The notes under the pieces were generated by a model. It was given only the letters and a program-made list of their open reading frames with translations. It was not told the origin of the DNA and did not search any database. From Sphingomonadaceae bacterium (lineage in GTDB: Bacteria; Pseudomonadota; Alphaproteobacteria; Sphingomonadales; Sphingomonadaceae): a stretch of DNA of 64,000 nt. Positions 19,467 to 27,621 of the stretch are shown here, piece by piece. Made by a program: the position numbers and the translations under genes. Each line of letters starts with the position of its first letter. Within the stretch, counting starts at the first letter, position 1. The DNA is taken from NCBI GenBank assembly GCA_009926135.1, contig RFPL01000004.1:178630-242629 (forward strand), read 5' to 3'.

Positions 19467-20465
19467 TTAGTCCATCGTTACCACGACCTTGCCGATTGCC
19501 GCACGCGATTCCAGCAGGGCAATCGCCTCGCCGCCACGGTCCAGCGGGAAGGTGGCAGAAACGCGCGGGTTGATCTTGCCTTCCTTCAGCAGATCGAACA
19601 GCTTGGCGATGTGCACGGCATTGGCCTTGGGGTCGCGGGCGGTGAAGGCCCCCCAGAACACGCCGCAGATGTCGCAGCTTTTCAGTAGGGTCAGGTTGAG
19701 CGGCATCTTCGCGATCCCGGCCGGGAAGCCGACCACGCAGAACCGGCCTTCCCAGGCGATCGAGCGCAGCGCCGGTTCGGAATAGTCACCGCCGACGATG
19801 TCATAGATCACGTTGGCGCCATTCGGGCCGCAGGCGGCCTTGAAGGCTTCGGCGAGTGCCTTGGACTGGTCCTTGTCCAGCGGGGCAACCGGATAGATCA
19901 CGACCTCATCGGCACCATGTTCGCGCGCGACTGCGGCCTTTTCCTCGGTCGAAACGGCGGCGATCACCTTGGCGCCATAGGCCTTGCCCAGCTCGACGGC
20001 CGAGAGGCCGACACCACCAGCCGCGCCCAGCACTAGCAGGACGTCGCCAGCCTTGAGATGCCCACGATCGAGCAGGCCGTGCATGTTGGTGCCGTAAGTC
20101 ATCAGCAGCGAAGCGCCGGTTTCAAACGACACGCCCTCGGGCAGCGGGAACAGGCGGGCCGCATCGGCCAGGACTTCGGTGGCGAGGCCGCCGTTGCCCA
20201 TCATCGCGATCACGCGGTCGCCGGCCTTCCACTGAGTCACGCCTTCGCCGACCGCATCGACCACGCCGGCCAGCTCGCCGCCCGGGGCAAAGGGCCGTGC
20301 CGGCTTGAACTGGTACATGTCCTTGATGATCAGCACGTCAGGATAGTTGATCGAGCAGGCCTTGACCTTGATCCGCACCTGGCCGGGGCCGGGAACCGGG
20401 CTCTCCAGCTCGTCAAGGGTCAGGGAATCCGGTCCGCCAATGGCGTGGCTGCGAAGGGCCTTCAT
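19467..20465 (-). CDS. NADPH:quinone oxidoreductase-like zinc-binding-family dehydrogenase
   Basis: A 332-residue medium-chain dehydrogenase/reductase of the quinone oxidoreductase branch: [34 protein letters not shown] carries the AxxGxGG nucleotide-binding loop, while the zinc-binding cysteines of alcohol dehydrogenases are absent. It likely reduces enones or quinones with NADPH. It overlaps the leuD stop codon by four bases (ATGA), so it is translated with the leucine genes, but I know no role for it in leucine synthesis. Confidence 0.88.
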   Translation of the reverse strand: MKALRSHAIGGPDSLTLDELESPVPGPGQVRIKVKACSINYPDVLIIKDMYQFKPARPFAPGGELAGVVDAVGEGVTQWKAGDRVIAMMGNGGLATEVLADAARLFPLPEGVSFETGASLLMTYGTNMHGLLDRGHLKAGDVLLVLGAAGGVGLSAVELGKAYGAKVIAAVSTEEKAAVAREHGADEVVIYPVAPLDKDQSKALAEAFKAACGPNGANVIYDIVGGDYSEPALRSIAWEGRFCVVGFPAGIAKMPLNLTLLKSCDICGVFWGAFTARDPKANAVHIAKLFDLLKEGKINPRVSATFPLDRGGEAIALLESRAAIGKVVVTMD

Positions 20466-21064
20466 GCTGCTACTCCCGTTCCCGCGGCAAGCCAGGGCAG
20501 CTCCGCGCGGTGTTTTTGTTCATAAGTGCTGATCGCCGCATCGCGCGCCAGGGTGAGGCCGACCTCGTCGAGGCCGTTCAAGAGGCAGTGCTTGCGGAAA
20601 GGATCGATTTCAAAGTTGAACCGGTCCTGGAAAGGGGTGGTGACGGTCTGGGTTTCCAGATCGATCGCGATTGGATCGGTCTTCGCCACTTCGAGCAGTC
20701 GGTCGACCTGTTCCTGCGGCAGGACCACGGTCAGGATGCCGTTCTTGAAGGCATTGCCGGAGAAAATATCGGAAAAACTCGGTGCGATCACGCAGGTGAT
20801 GCCAAGGTCGAGCAGCGCCCAGGCGGCATGTTCGCGGCTGGAGCCGCAGCCGAAGTTGTCGCCTGCGATCAGGATCGGCGAGCCCTTGAACTCGGCGCTG
20901 TCAAACAGGTTGTCGGGATCCTCGCGCAGCGATTCAAACGCCCCCCGGCCGAGGCCTTCGCGGGTGATCGTCTTGAGCCACTTGGCCGGGATGATCACGT
21001 CGGTATCGACGTTCTTCCGGCCGAAGGGAATCGCGCGCCCTTCTACCTGCCTGATCGCTTCCAT
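20462..21064 (-). CDS. leuD: 3-isopropylmalate dehydratase small subunit
   Basis: LeuD with LeuC isomerises 2-isopropylmalate to 3-isopropylmalate in leucine synthesis, in the cytoplasm. The 200-residue protein shows the family pattern: [17 protein letters not shown] at the start, [19 protein letters not shown] in the middle. I take ATG 21064, which overlaps the stop of the small upstream gene by one base, instead of TTG 21067. leuC lies upstream on the same strand, separated only by the small gene. Confidence 0.96.
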   Translation of the reverse strand: MEAIRQVEGRAIPFGRKNVDTDVIIPAKWLKTITREGLGRGAFESLREDPDNLFDSAEFKGSPILIAGDNFGCGSSREHAAWALLDLGITCVIAPSFSDIFSGNAFKNGILTVVLPQEQVDRLLEVAKTDPIAIDLETQTVTTPFQDRFNFEIDPFRKHCLLNGLDEVGLTLARDAAISTYEQKHRAELPWLAAGTGVAA

Positions 21065-21243
21065 CAATCGGTCTCCGGCGCGTCCTTGGGGGCCTTGCGT
21101 TCCTGCTCAGCCCGCTCCTTGCGGCGTGAGGCATAGAGCAGGGCAGCAGCAATGGCGGCTGAACCGATCGCGGCGCCAGCCAGTGCTGCCTTGCCGGTCC
21201 AGCTCGATCCGTTCTTTTCGGGCTTGTCGTTTGTATCGCTCAT
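21064..21243 (-). CDS. Small single-pass membrane protein between leuC and leuD
   Basis: A 59-residue frame beginning [20 protein letters not shown], followed by a hydrophobic stretch (about residues 18-38, [20 protein letters not shown]) and a basic, glutamate-rich tail starting [12 protein letters not shown]. The stop codon shares its last base with the leuD start codon, which points to real, coupled translation. The length is below that of most annotation cut-offs. Function is unknown; one membrane helix with a charged cytoplasmic tail is all that can be said. Confidence 0.7.
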   Translation of the reverse strand: MSDTNDKPEKNGSSWTGKAALAGAAIGSAAIAAALLYASRRKERAEQERKAPKDAPETD

Positions 21244-21302
21244 GATCGTTCTATGTGGGCCAAGCGGGGCTTATGGCAAGCCCCTGAGCATGGTCTTGCG
21301 CC

Positions 21303-22733
21303 TCAAGTGAGCTTGCGCACGTCCGTCAGCCGCCCGGTTACCGCTGCTGCCGCTGCCATTGCCGGCGACACCAGATGGGTGCGCGCGCCAGGGCCCTGAC
21401 GGCCGACAAAGTTGCGGTTGCTGGTGGAGGCGCAGCGTTCACCAGCCGGCACCTTGTCCGGGTTCATGCCCAGGCAGGCCGAGCAGCCGGGTTCGCGCCA
21501 TTCCAGGCCGGCTGCGGTGAAGATCTGATCCAGCCCCTCATCCTCGGCCTGGCGCTTGACCAGGCCAGAGCCGGGGACCACGATCCCCCAGCGCACATTA
21601 GCGGCCTTGGTCTTGCCCTTCAGCACCGCGGCAGCGGCGCGCAGGTCTTCGATCCGGCTGTTGGTGCACGAACCGATGAAGACGTTCTGGATCTCGATCT
21701 CGTCCATCCGCTGACCGGGTTCGAGCCCCATGTAGTCAAGGCTGGCGCGCGCGGCGTCCTGCTTGGATGGGTCGGCAAAGCTGGCGGGATCGGGCACCAC
21801 ACCGCCAATCGCGACCACGTCTTCGGGGCTGGTGCCCCAGGTGACCGTCGGCTGGACATCGGACGCCATGATCGTGACTGACTTGTCGAAGGTCGCGCCC
21901 GGATCGGTGGCCAGGCTTTTCCACCAGGCGACGGCCGCATCCCAATCGGCGCCTTTGGGGGCGTAGGTCCGGCCTTTGAGGAAGGCAAAGGTCTTTTCGT
22001 CCGGCGCGATCAGGCCGGCCCGGGCGCCAGCTTCGATGCTCATGTTGCAAACCGTCAGGCGGCCTTCGATCGACATCTCCTCGAACACCTTGCCGCGGTA
22101 TTCGATCACGTATCCCGTGCCGCCAGCGGTGCCGACCACACCGATGATGTGCAGGATCAGGTCCTTGGGGCTGACGCCGGGGAGCAGACCACCCTCGACC
22201 CGCACTTCCATGGTCTTCGACTGCTTGAGCAGCAGTGTCTGCGTGGCCAGCACATGCTCGACTTCGCTGGTGCCGATGCCAAAGGCCAGCGCGCCGAGGC
22301 CGCCGTGGCAGGCGGTGTGACTATCGCCGCAGACGATTGTGGCGCCGGGGAGCGAGAAGCCCTGTTCTGGCCCGACGACGTGGACGATCCCCTGTTCGAC
22401 ATCGGCATCACCGATGTAGCGGATACCGAAAGCCGGGGCGTTCCGTTCCAGCGCATCGAGCTGGGCGGCGCTTTCCAGATCGGCAATCGGCACGCGCGCG
22501 CCGCTGGCCGTGCGGCGGGCGGTGGTCGGCAGGTTGTGATCGGGGACGGCGAGCGTCAGGTCCGGGCGGCGCACCTTGCGGCCGGCCACGCGCAGCGCCT
22601 CGAACGCCTGCGGGCTGGTTACTTCGTGGACGAGGTGGCGATCAATGAAGATCAGCGCCGTGCCATCGTCACGGGTTTCAACGGTGTGGGCGTCCCAGAT
22701 CTTCTGGTAAAGGGTGCGGGGCTGGCTGGTCAT
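21303..22733 (-). CDS. leuC: 3-isopropylmalate dehydratase large subunit
   Basis: The 476-residue subunit has the aconitase-family [4Fe-4S] site: [14 protein letters not shown] and [18 protein letters not shown], with the three ligand cysteines, and the [20 protein letters not shown] motif. It dehydrates and rehydrates isopropylmalate together with LeuD. The ATG at 22733 gives [16 protein letters not shown]; a GTG three codons upstream is a possible alternative start. leuB is not next to it. Confidence 0.97.
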   Translation of the reverse strand: MTSQPRTLYQKIWDAHTVETRDDGTALIFIDRHLVHEVTSPQAFEALRVAGRKVRRPDLTLAVPDHNLPTTARRTASGARVPIADLESAAQLDALERNAPAFGIRYIGDADVEQGIVHVVGPEQGFSLPGATIVCGDSHTACHGGLGALAFGIGTSEVEHVLATQTLLLKQSKTMEVRVEGGLLPGVSPKDLILHIIGVVGTAGGTGYVIEYRGKVFEEMSIEGRLTVCNMSIEAGARAGLIAPDEKTFAFLKGRTYAPKGADWDAAVAWWKSLATDPGATFDKSVTIMASDVQPTVTWGTSPEDVVAIGGVVPDPASFADPSKQDAARASLDYMGLEPGQRMDEIEIQNVFIGSCTNSRIEDLRAAAAVLKGKTKAANVRWGIVVPGSGLVKRQAEDEGLDQIFTAAGLEWREPGCSACLGMNPDKVPAGERCASTSNRNFVGRQGPGARTHLVSPAMAAAAAVTGRLTDVRKLT

Positions 22734-22817
22734 GACAAGCACAGGCCCTTACGCCTAGCCCGGCGTTTTGCAAGGCGGGGGCTGTCAATTCGTCCGACCT
22801 GCGACTATTTGAAAGCC

Positions 22818-23336
22818 ATGAGCTCGCTTGCTGCCATCGGAATAGTGATCGCCACCGTGTTCGCCATGGAATGGGTCGCCTGGGCGAGCCACAAGTACAT
22901 CATGCATGGCTGGGGCTGGGGCTGGCACCGCGATCACCATGAGCCTCACAACAATTTGCTGGAGAAGAACGACCTTTACGCCATTGTCGGCGCGGTCATG
23001 TCGATCTCGATGTTCGCGATTGGCAGCCCGCTGATCATGGGGGCAGAGGTTTGGGCGCCTGGCACCTGGATTGGCCTGGGGATCCTGCTTTACGGCATCA
23101 TCTATACCCTGGTGCACGACGGGCTGGTCCACCAGCGCTATTTCCGCTGGGTGCCCAAGCGGGGCTATGCCAAGCGGTTGGTCCAGGCCCACAAGCTGCA
23201 CCATGCGACGATCGGCAAGGAAGGCGGGGTATCGTTCGGCTTCGTGCTGGCGCGAGATCCGGCGCGGCTGAAGCAGGAACTGAAGGCCCAGCGGGAGGCC
23301 GGGATCGCCGTGGTGCGCGAAGCCGTGGGGGACTGA
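22818..23336 (+). CDS. crtZ: Beta-carotene 3-hydroxylase
   Basis: A 172-residue di-iron membrane hydroxylase of the fatty-acid-hydroxylase type. Four histidine clusters are visible: HKYIMH, HRDHHEPH, HDGLVH and HKLHH, which bind two irons in CrtZ. The protein adds 3-OH to the beta rings of carotenes, giving zeaxanthin-type pigments, and in sphingomonads this leads to nostoxanthin or astaxanthin. Other crt genes are not close by. The longer frame reaching back to 22149 is antisense to leuC and not part of the gene. Confidence 0.93.
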   Translation: MSSLAAIGIVIATVFAMEWVAWASHKYIMHGWGWGWHRDHHEPHNNLLEKNDLYAIVGAVMSISMFAIGSPLIMGAEVWAPGTWIGLGILLYGIIYTLVHDGLVHQRYFRWVPKRGYAKRLVQAHKLHHATIGKEGGVSFGFVLARDPARLKQELKAQREAGIAVVREAVGD

Positions 23337-23478
23337 GGGAGCAGCTTTGGCTCTTACATCGTTAATTTTATAACCGATTTGATTAAATGACGCAAGGGCG
23401 GGTGCGGGAGCCGCCAACGCCTGCCGCCGCCAGTATCTTGCAAAGGCGGGTGCGACAGGCACCTATTCAGGGGCGGCG
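23337..23478. other. Intergenic gap after crtZ
   Basis: An AT-richer stretch follows the crtZ stop codon, then two copies of a GGCGGGTGCG unit (about 23398-23407 and 23446-23455). No gene is visible. A terminator is not evident. Confidence 0.5.
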
Positions 23479-23832
23479 CTACTCTGCGCGGGTCCAGATC
23501 CAGGTGCCGGCAATGGTGAGCACGCCAAGCGAAATCCACACCCACGGAAAGCCCACGGTGAACCAGGTAACGGCCGCGCCGACCCCCATTGCCACGACGG
23601 CCGAAATCTTGGCCTTGCGGCTGATCGCGCGGCGATCGCGCCAGTCGCGCAGCGATCGGCCATAGGTGGGGTGATCATACAGCCGCTGTGCCCACTGGGG
23701 ATGGCTGCGGGTAAAGCAGAACGCGGCCAGTAACAGGAACGGCACGGTCGGCATGATCGGCAGAACCACGCCGATAATGCCCAGCCCCAGCGCAATCAGA
23801 CCGCCGGTCAGGTACAGCGGGCGCGCGAGCAC
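23479..23832 (-). CDS. DUF454 (YbaN-like) inner-membrane protein
   Basis: A 117-residue protein with two or three hydrophobic helices (GGLIALGLGIIGVVLPIMPTVPFLLLAAFCF and a C-terminal pair) and the basic middle segment HPQWAQRLYDHPTYGRSLRDWRDRRAIS that marks the YbaN/DUF454 family. It starts with GTG one base after the sufE stop codon and is probably co-transcribed with it. The biochemical role of the family is not known. Confidence 0.85.
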   Translation of the reverse strand: MLARPLYLTGGLIALGLGIIGVVLPIMPTVPFLLLAAFCFTRSHPQWAQRLYDHPTYGRSLRDWRDRRAISRKAKISAVVAMGVGAAVTWFTVGFPWVWISLGVLTIAGTWIWTRAE

Positions 23833-23833
23833 C

Positions 23834-24253
23834 TCAGGCGCTCGTATAGCGGCGGGCGGTGTCCTGGATCAGCGCGATCATATTGGGAATCCCTTGCGTC
23901 CGGTTGGAGCTAAGCTGGTTACGCAGGTCGAAGGGTTCAAGCGCCCCGGCCACATCCAGCGCTGCCACTGCGGCGGGCAGTTGATCCTGCACGGCGGACA
24001 GCACCAGCGCGATGATCCCCTTGGTGATCGCGGCATTGCTATCGGCCAGGAAGTGCAGGCGGCCATCATCGGTCCGGGTGGGATAGACCCAGACCGAGGC
24101 GGAACAGCCCGCGACCCGGGTTGTATCGGTCTTCAGCGCATCGGGCATCGGCTCAAGCTCGCGCCCCAGCTCAATCAGCAGGCGATAGCGTTCATCGCCT
24201 TCGAGGAATTCATATTCGTCGCGAATGTCGGAGAGGCTGCGCATGGGGGGCAT
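23834..24253 (-). CDS. sufE: SufE-like sulfur acceptor
   Basis: The 139-residue protein is a SufE homologue; the reactive cysteine is in RVAGCSASVWVYPT, at about residue 50. SufE takes persulfide sulfur from the SufS desulfurase and passes it to the Fe-S cluster assembly scaffold. A second start, ATG at 24244 (MRSLSDIRDEYEF), fits the family equally well. Other suf genes are not in this window. Confidence 0.9.
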   Translation of the reverse strand: MPPMRSLSDIRDEYEFLEGDERYRLLIELGRELEPMPDALKTDTTRVAGCSASVWVYPTRTDDGRLHFLADSNAAITKGIIALVLSAVQDQLPAAVAALDVAGALEPFDLRNQLSSNRTQGIPNMIALIQDTARRYTSA

Positions 24254-24303
24254 TTAGGGCCTGGGGCGGCGATCGCAACCCGGCCTTTAGCTTTGGGAAG
24301 GGG

Positions 24304-24480
24304 TTATCCGCTCAACCCGCCAGGCCGGGTCAGCGCGTAATAGATCACATAGAACCAGCCCAGAAAGCCGTGGATGACCGCCCATACCAGCGATTTGTGG
24401 AGACTCCAGGAGACGGCAACCGCGATCGCGCTGCCGAGGCCAATCCCGGCGCTGGCGGCGTGGCTTCTTACTTCACTCAT
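24304..24480 (-). CDS. Small membrane protein at the end of the psp operon
   Basis: A 58-residue frame starting MSEVRSHAASAGIGLGSAIA, with two hydrophobic segments (about 11-25 and 33-50). Its ATG overlaps the stop of the preceding psp-type gene by four bases, so it belongs to the same transcript. There is no coiled-coil tail, in contrast to the genes before it. No function is known to me; the place suggests a role in envelope stress. Confidence 0.68.
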   Translation of the reverse strand: MSEVRSHAASAGIGLGSAIAVAVSWSLHKSLVWAVIHGFLGWFYVIYYALTRPGGLSG

Positions 24481-24710
24481 AGGTCAACTCCTGCGGCGAT
24501 GGCTTCCAGCTTGCGGATGCGTTCCTTAAGGTCGGCGATCTCGATCCGGGCCATGCCGGCAGGATTGCCCTGATCTGACCCACCGCGTTGGCTTTCCAGC
24601 TCGCGCGCCTTGAAGGCTAGCCAGCCCTGCCAGCCTTTCAGGGCAGCCGCGGTCATCATGGCGATCGCCGCCAGCAGGCTGAGGGCGATCATGAGGTTTT
24701 CGGTGAACAT
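24477..24710 (-). CDS. PspB-like small membrane/coiled-coil protein (fourth copy)
   Basis: A 77-residue protein with one membrane helix (about residues 6-24) and a C-terminal amphipathic helix with an RIEIADLKERIRKLEAIAA pattern that resembles the ends of PspB and of the three genes upstream. The start ATG 24710 follows a GGAGAACC ribosome site; the frame is open upstream to 24806 without support. I call it a divergent PspB paralogue, in series with its neighbours. Position in the psp operon supports a role at the inner membrane. Confidence 0.78.
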   Translation of the reverse strand: MFTENLMIALSLLAAIAMMTAAALKGWQGWLAFKARELESQRGGSDQGNPAGMARIEIADLKERIRKLEAIAAGVDL

Positions 24711-24735
24711 GGCGGTTCTCCTCGGCTTCTCTCTC

Positions 24736-25026
24736 TCAATCCTGCGGGCCGCGCAGGCTTTCGATCTCGTTGGCAAGTGCCGCGGTTGAGCGGCCATCGG
24801 TGGCAATCCGTTCCAGCACCTTGACCCGCTCGCGCAGGTCCTGAACCTCGCGCTGCAGTTCGGCTTCGCGCTGGAGCGCCAGGGGATCGGCCGCAGGTCC
24901 GTCCATCCGTCCCTGGCGCCGCGCGCTGCGCCACTCCGACCGACCGATGCCGTGCCTGGCGCGGACGATGCTGGCGACCGATGCGATCAGCACGATCAGG
25001 ACCACCATGATTTGACTGCCGCTCAT
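24736..25026 (-). CDS. PspB-like small membrane/coiled-coil protein (third copy)
   Basis: A 96-residue protein: a membrane helix at about residues 5-20, a basic hinge (RARHGIGRSEWRSARRQGR), then a coiled coil with LQREVQDLRERVKVLERIATD. The KVLERIATD tail matches the VLERIVTD signature in the two preceding genes. It has a GGGGA ribosome site. In E. coli PspB is a 74-residue helper that relieves PspA inhibition of PspF; these longer relatives may adjust the same circuit, but this is inferred from position and shape. Confidence 0.8.
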   Translation of the reverse strand: MSGSQIMVVLIVLIASVASIVRARHGIGRSEWRSARRQGRMDGPAADPLALQREAELQREVQDLRERVKVLERIATDGRSTAALANEIESLRGPQD

Positions 25027-25054
25027 TTGCCTATTCCCCTTCCCAGAACCGGCT

Positions 25055-25393
25055 TCAGTTCTTCACGCCGTCCGGCAATTGCCGCAGCGCCTCGATCTGG
25101 CTGGTCAAGCCGTAGCCGCTGTCAGTCACGATCCGCTCGACATTGGCCATGCGGTCCTTGATCGAGCCGAGTTCGGCGCGCAGTTGGGCGTTTTCCTGGC
25201 TGAGCAGCTTGATCCGCTCGATCTCCTCGCTGGAAGTCTTGGGATAGAGCTTCTGGCCCCAGGCCCCGTCCAGCGGATAGCCATGGCGGACCCGCATCCA
25301 GGTGTTGATCACCCAACCCAGCACGCCGGCCACGCCGACCGCCGCGATGGCGGGCGCGAACGAGGAGAGGAATTGCAGCTTCTCGGGATCCAT
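25055..25393 (-). CDS. PspB-like small membrane/coiled-coil protein (second copy)
   Basis: A 112-residue protein with an N-terminal hydrophobic segment (about residues 12-33), a loop containing RVRHGYPLDGAWGQKLYPKTSS, and a coiled coil ending KDRMANVERIVTDSGYGLTSQIEALRQ. The end shares the VERIVTD-x-GY-SQIEALR signature with the gene upstream, so the two look like products of a tandem duplication. The stop codon of the upstream gene overlaps the start codon here (TGATG). Confidence 0.8.
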   Translation of the reverse strand: MDPEKLQFLSSFAPAIAAVGVAGVLGWVINTWMRVRHGYPLDGAWGQKLYPKTSSEEIERIKLLSQENAQLRAELGSIKDRMANVERIVTDSGYGLTSQIEALRQLPDGVKN

Positions 25394-25674
25394 CAGCGGG
25401 CTTCCTTTTCGCGGTTGTCGAGCAGCGCTTCGACCTTGCGGGCATCGCGCAGCGCCTCAATCTGGCTGGCCACGTCATAGCCCTTGTCGGTCACGATGCG
25501 CTCCAGCACGCGGACGCGCTCTTCGAGGTCGGTGTTGTTGGCGGCGTATTGTGCGGCCTTTTCGGCGGTCGCCTGGGCGCTCAGTTCGGCCATCTTCGAC
25601 TGGTGCTTGGTCCAGACGATGAAGCTGACCATCAGGAACGGCGCCAGCGGAATTAGTATGGCAAGTTCACCCAT
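25393..25674 (-). CDS. PspB-like small membrane/coiled-coil protein (first copy)
   Basis: A 93-residue protein with a membrane helix at about residues 5-22 (LAILIPLAPFLMVSFIVW), a short lysine-rich turn, and a coiled coil with LEERVRVLERIVTDKGYDVASQ. The tail is the clearest form of the signature that recurs three times downstream. A GGGAG ribosome site precedes the start. It directly follows pspC in the operon. Confidence 0.83.
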   Translation of the reverse strand: MGELAILIPLAPFLMVSFIVWTKHQSKMAELSAQATAEKAAQYAANNTDLEERVRVLERIVTDKGYDVASQIEALRDARKVEALLDNREKEAR

Positions 25675-25701
25675 CGGTATTCTCCCCCATCTCGGAAATG
25701 A

Positions 25702-26082
25702 TCAGCGCAAGCGTTCGATTTCCTCGGACAGGCGCGGGTTAGACGAAACATAGTGCAGCTCGATATCGGCCAAGCGGCGGTCGAGTTCGCGGAAGCTGGC
25801 GCGCACTTCGCGAGCCGTTCGGGTGGGCGACTGGCGCACCCCCTGCCAGAAGCGCTGCTCCTGCCGGTCGGTGTAGTAGAGGTGCTGCGGCTTACGCTCG
25901 GAAAAGATGCCAAGGCCGAGGTAGACCAGCGGGATGATGCCCACGCCCATCAGGGTCAGGGCAACCGTGCCCAGGCGGACCCACAGCACGTCGACCCCGG
26001 TGTAGTCGGCAATCCCGGCGCAGACGCCCATCAACTTGCCGTTGATCTTGTCGCGATAGAACTTGGTGCGCGGCGTATTCAC
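25702..26082 (-). CDS. pspC: PspC domain envelope-stress protein
   Basis: The 126-residue protein begins with the PspC domain: RDKINGKLMGVCAGIADYTGVDVLWVRLGTVALTLMGVGI, with a GVCAGIA turn and one or two membrane segments (about 28-60). PspC with PspB senses inner-membrane damage and pulls PspA from PspF. The C-terminal half is a helical, arginine-rich tail with SREVRASFRELDRRL-like repeats. It overlaps pspB by four bases. Confidence 0.92.
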   Translation of the reverse strand: MNTPRTKFYRDKINGKLMGVCAGIADYTGVDVLWVRLGTVALTLMGVGIIPLVYLGLGIFSERKPQHLYYTDRQEQRFWQGVRQSPTRTAREVRASFRELDRRLADIELHYVSSNPRLSEEIERLR

Positions 26083-26396
26083 TGGCCGGTCCTCCCCTTG
26101 CTGGCAATCATGCGGTCGAAATCGCGCTGGCTGCGGTCACTGAGCTGGCCGCCGAATTCGCGTTCATCGGCCAGGCGTTGCGGGTGGAAGTCCGGGTTGT
26201 CGGCGGCGACCAGGCGCTCGACCGTTTCCACCCGGTCCTGCAGCCGGCGGGCCAGGCTGTAGAGTTCTTCCAGCATCGCCTCGTCATCGGTGGTCAGTGT
26301 CGCGGCTGTCTTCCACTTGGTGACATAGTGCAGGATCACCCAGGGCATCCCGACAAAGATCGAGAGAATGGCGACGAAAGGTACGAAATCGTCCAT
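26079..26396 (-). CDS. pspB: Phage shock protein B
   Basis: A 105-residue PspB: one N-terminal membrane helix (about residues 3-24), then a coiled coil (LTTDDEAMLEELYSLARRLQDRVETVERLVA) and a tail with SDRSQRDFDRMIASKGRTG. It is longer than the 74-residue E. coli protein. PspB acts with PspC to sense membrane stress. Translation is coupled to pspC (ATGA overlap), and pspA is three bases upstream. Confidence 0.9.
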   Translation of the reverse strand: MDDFVPFVAILSIFVGMPWVILHYVTKWKTAATLTTDDEAMLEELYSLARRLQDRVETVERLVAADNPDFHPQRLADEREFGGQLSDRSQRDFDRMIASKGRTGQ

Positions 26397-26399
26397 GGC

Positions 26400-27092
26400 T
26401 CAGGCCTCCTTGCTGTCGTCAGCGTTGCCCGAGAGCGCCCGCTTCATGGCTTCCAGTTCCTCGTCGATCTTGTCCTGCCCGGCGAGGGCCGAGATCTCGT
26501 CGGCGAGGCTCGGCTTCGCAGTGCCATCGGCCAGGCTCAGCGCATCGGCGCGGCCTTCGGCGTAATCGACCCGGCGTTCCAGCTGGTCGAACCGGGCCAT
26601 CGCCTCGTCCACCCGCTCACTGGCCAGCAGCGTGCGCAGCTTGACGCGGTTCTCGGCGCTTTCCAGGCGGGCGGCGATCGCGGTCTGGCGGCTGCGGGCC
26701 TCGCGCAGGCGGGTCTGCAGCTTTTCAATGTCGATCTCGTAAGCACGCAGTGCATCGTCGAGCACGGCGATTTCCGCCTTGAGCTGCTCGGCCATGTCGC
26801 CAGCCTTCTTCTTCTCGACCAAGGCGGCGCGGGCCAGGTCCTCACGGTCCTTGCTCAGCGCCAACTGGGCTTTCTCGCCCCAGTCCGCCTGGAGCCGGTC
26901 CAGCTTGACCGTGTGGCGGTGCATTTCCTTCTGGTCGGCGATGGTGCGGGCGGCGCTGGCGCGCACCTCAACCAGGGTTTCCTCCATCTCGAAGATGATC
27001 ATGCGGATCATCTTTTCGGGATCGTCCGCCTTGTCGAGCAGGTCGGTGAAGTTGGCGGCAATGATATCGCGGGTGCGGCTGAAAATGCCCAT
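26400..27092 (-). CDS. pspA: Phage shock protein A
   Basis: PspA binds damaged inner membrane as ESCRT-III-like oligomers and, in the resting cell, inhibits PspF. The 230-residue protein begins MGIFSRTRDIIAANFTDLLDKADDPEKMIRMIIFEMEE, the membrane-active N-terminal helix and first helix of the hairpin, followed by long alpha-helices to the C-terminus. I use ATG 27092 with a GGAG ribosome site. The frame is open without a stop for about 98 further codons, including a GTG at 27305 right behind the small upstream gene, so a longer form cannot be fully excluded. Confidence 0.94.
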   Translation of the reverse strand: MGIFSRTRDIIAANFTDLLDKADDPEKMIRMIIFEMEETLVEVRASAARTIADQKEMHRHTVKLDRLQADWGEKAQLALSKDREDLARAALVEKKKAGDMAEQLKAEIAVLDDALRAYEIDIEKLQTRLREARSRQTAIAARLESAENRVKLRTLLASERVDEAMARFDQLERRVDYAEGRADALSLADGTAKPSLADEISALAGQDKIDEELEAMKRALSGNADDSKEA

Positions 27093-27309
27093 CCAGGGAA
27101 CTCCGGAAGCAGAGGAAGACGACGTCGTCGGGGTTGGGGAGCGGCGCAGGCGTTCCACTTCGCTATCGAAGCGGGAAGCGCGGTGCGCCGCACCGAACAG
27201 GGTTTGGGCCGGAGCCTCGCGGCGGGGGGACTGGGAACCGCCGGCGGGGGGATCGGAAGCATCCGGCCCAAGGGGGGAAAGGGGATCGTTCACGCGCTTG
27301 TTCACCGCA

Positions 27310-27471
27310 TCAGGCCTGCTGCGCCGCAGCCGGCTGATCGGCGGCGGCCAGGACCGGCGCGCGGTCCATCTGCTGGGCCAGGACAAAGACGTTCATCGCC
27401 AGCATGGCCGCGACCGAAGCCAGGATGGCCTTGTCGAGCGAGGAGCGCTGGGAGAGGGGCTTGCCGAACAT
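27310..27471 (-). CDS. Small membrane protein, first gene of the psp operon
   Basis: A 53-residue protein with a basic N-terminus (MFGKPLSQRSSLDK), one hydrophobic segment (about residues 15-32, AILASVAAMLAMNVFVLA) and an alanine-rich tail. It lies directly downstream of the sigma-54 promoter, between that promoter and pspA, on the same strand. I do not recognise a family. Position suggests that it is induced with the phage-shock response. Confidence 0.7.
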   Translation of the reverse strand: MFGKPLSQRSSLDKAILASVAAMLAMNVFVLAQQMDRAPVLAAADQPAAAQQA

Positions 27472-27505
27472 TGCTGTAGTCCTTCGTTGGTGTTGCCGAC
27501 CATCC

Positions 27506-27521
27506 AGCAAACCCCGTGCCA
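27506..27521 (-). promoter_or_regulatory. Sigma-54 promoter of the psp operon
   Basis: On the minus strand TGGCACG, four bases, TTTGC-T gives the perfect -24/-12 pattern (TGGCACG-N4-TTGCW). It lies 35 bp upstream of the first small gene of the operon and faces it. The divergent gene encodes PspF, the activator expected to act here. Confidence 0.9.
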
Positions 27522-27540
27522 ATTTCGGAGAAGCACGTGT

Positions 27541-27570
27541 TTCCGACGAATTTTTCGCTGTTCGACGAAC
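27541..27570 (-). promoter_or_regulatory. Probable PspF enhancer sites
   Basis: Two related palindromic units, TTCCGACGAA (27541-27550) and GTTCGACGAAC (27560-27570), start 20 bp apart, i.e. about two helical turns. They lie some 20-50 bp upstream of the -24 element, close for an enhancer but like the compact PspF sites. Assignment is by position and pairing. Confidence 0.6.
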
Positions 27571-27621
27571 GACATGTAGTAACTGTTGCGCGATGTTGGG
27601 AATTTTCGCTACATCTTGGGA

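Noticed and set aside
26178..27479. 433-codon plus-strand frame across pspB-pspA
   Set aside because: Antisense to the whole psp coding block; no recognisable protein.
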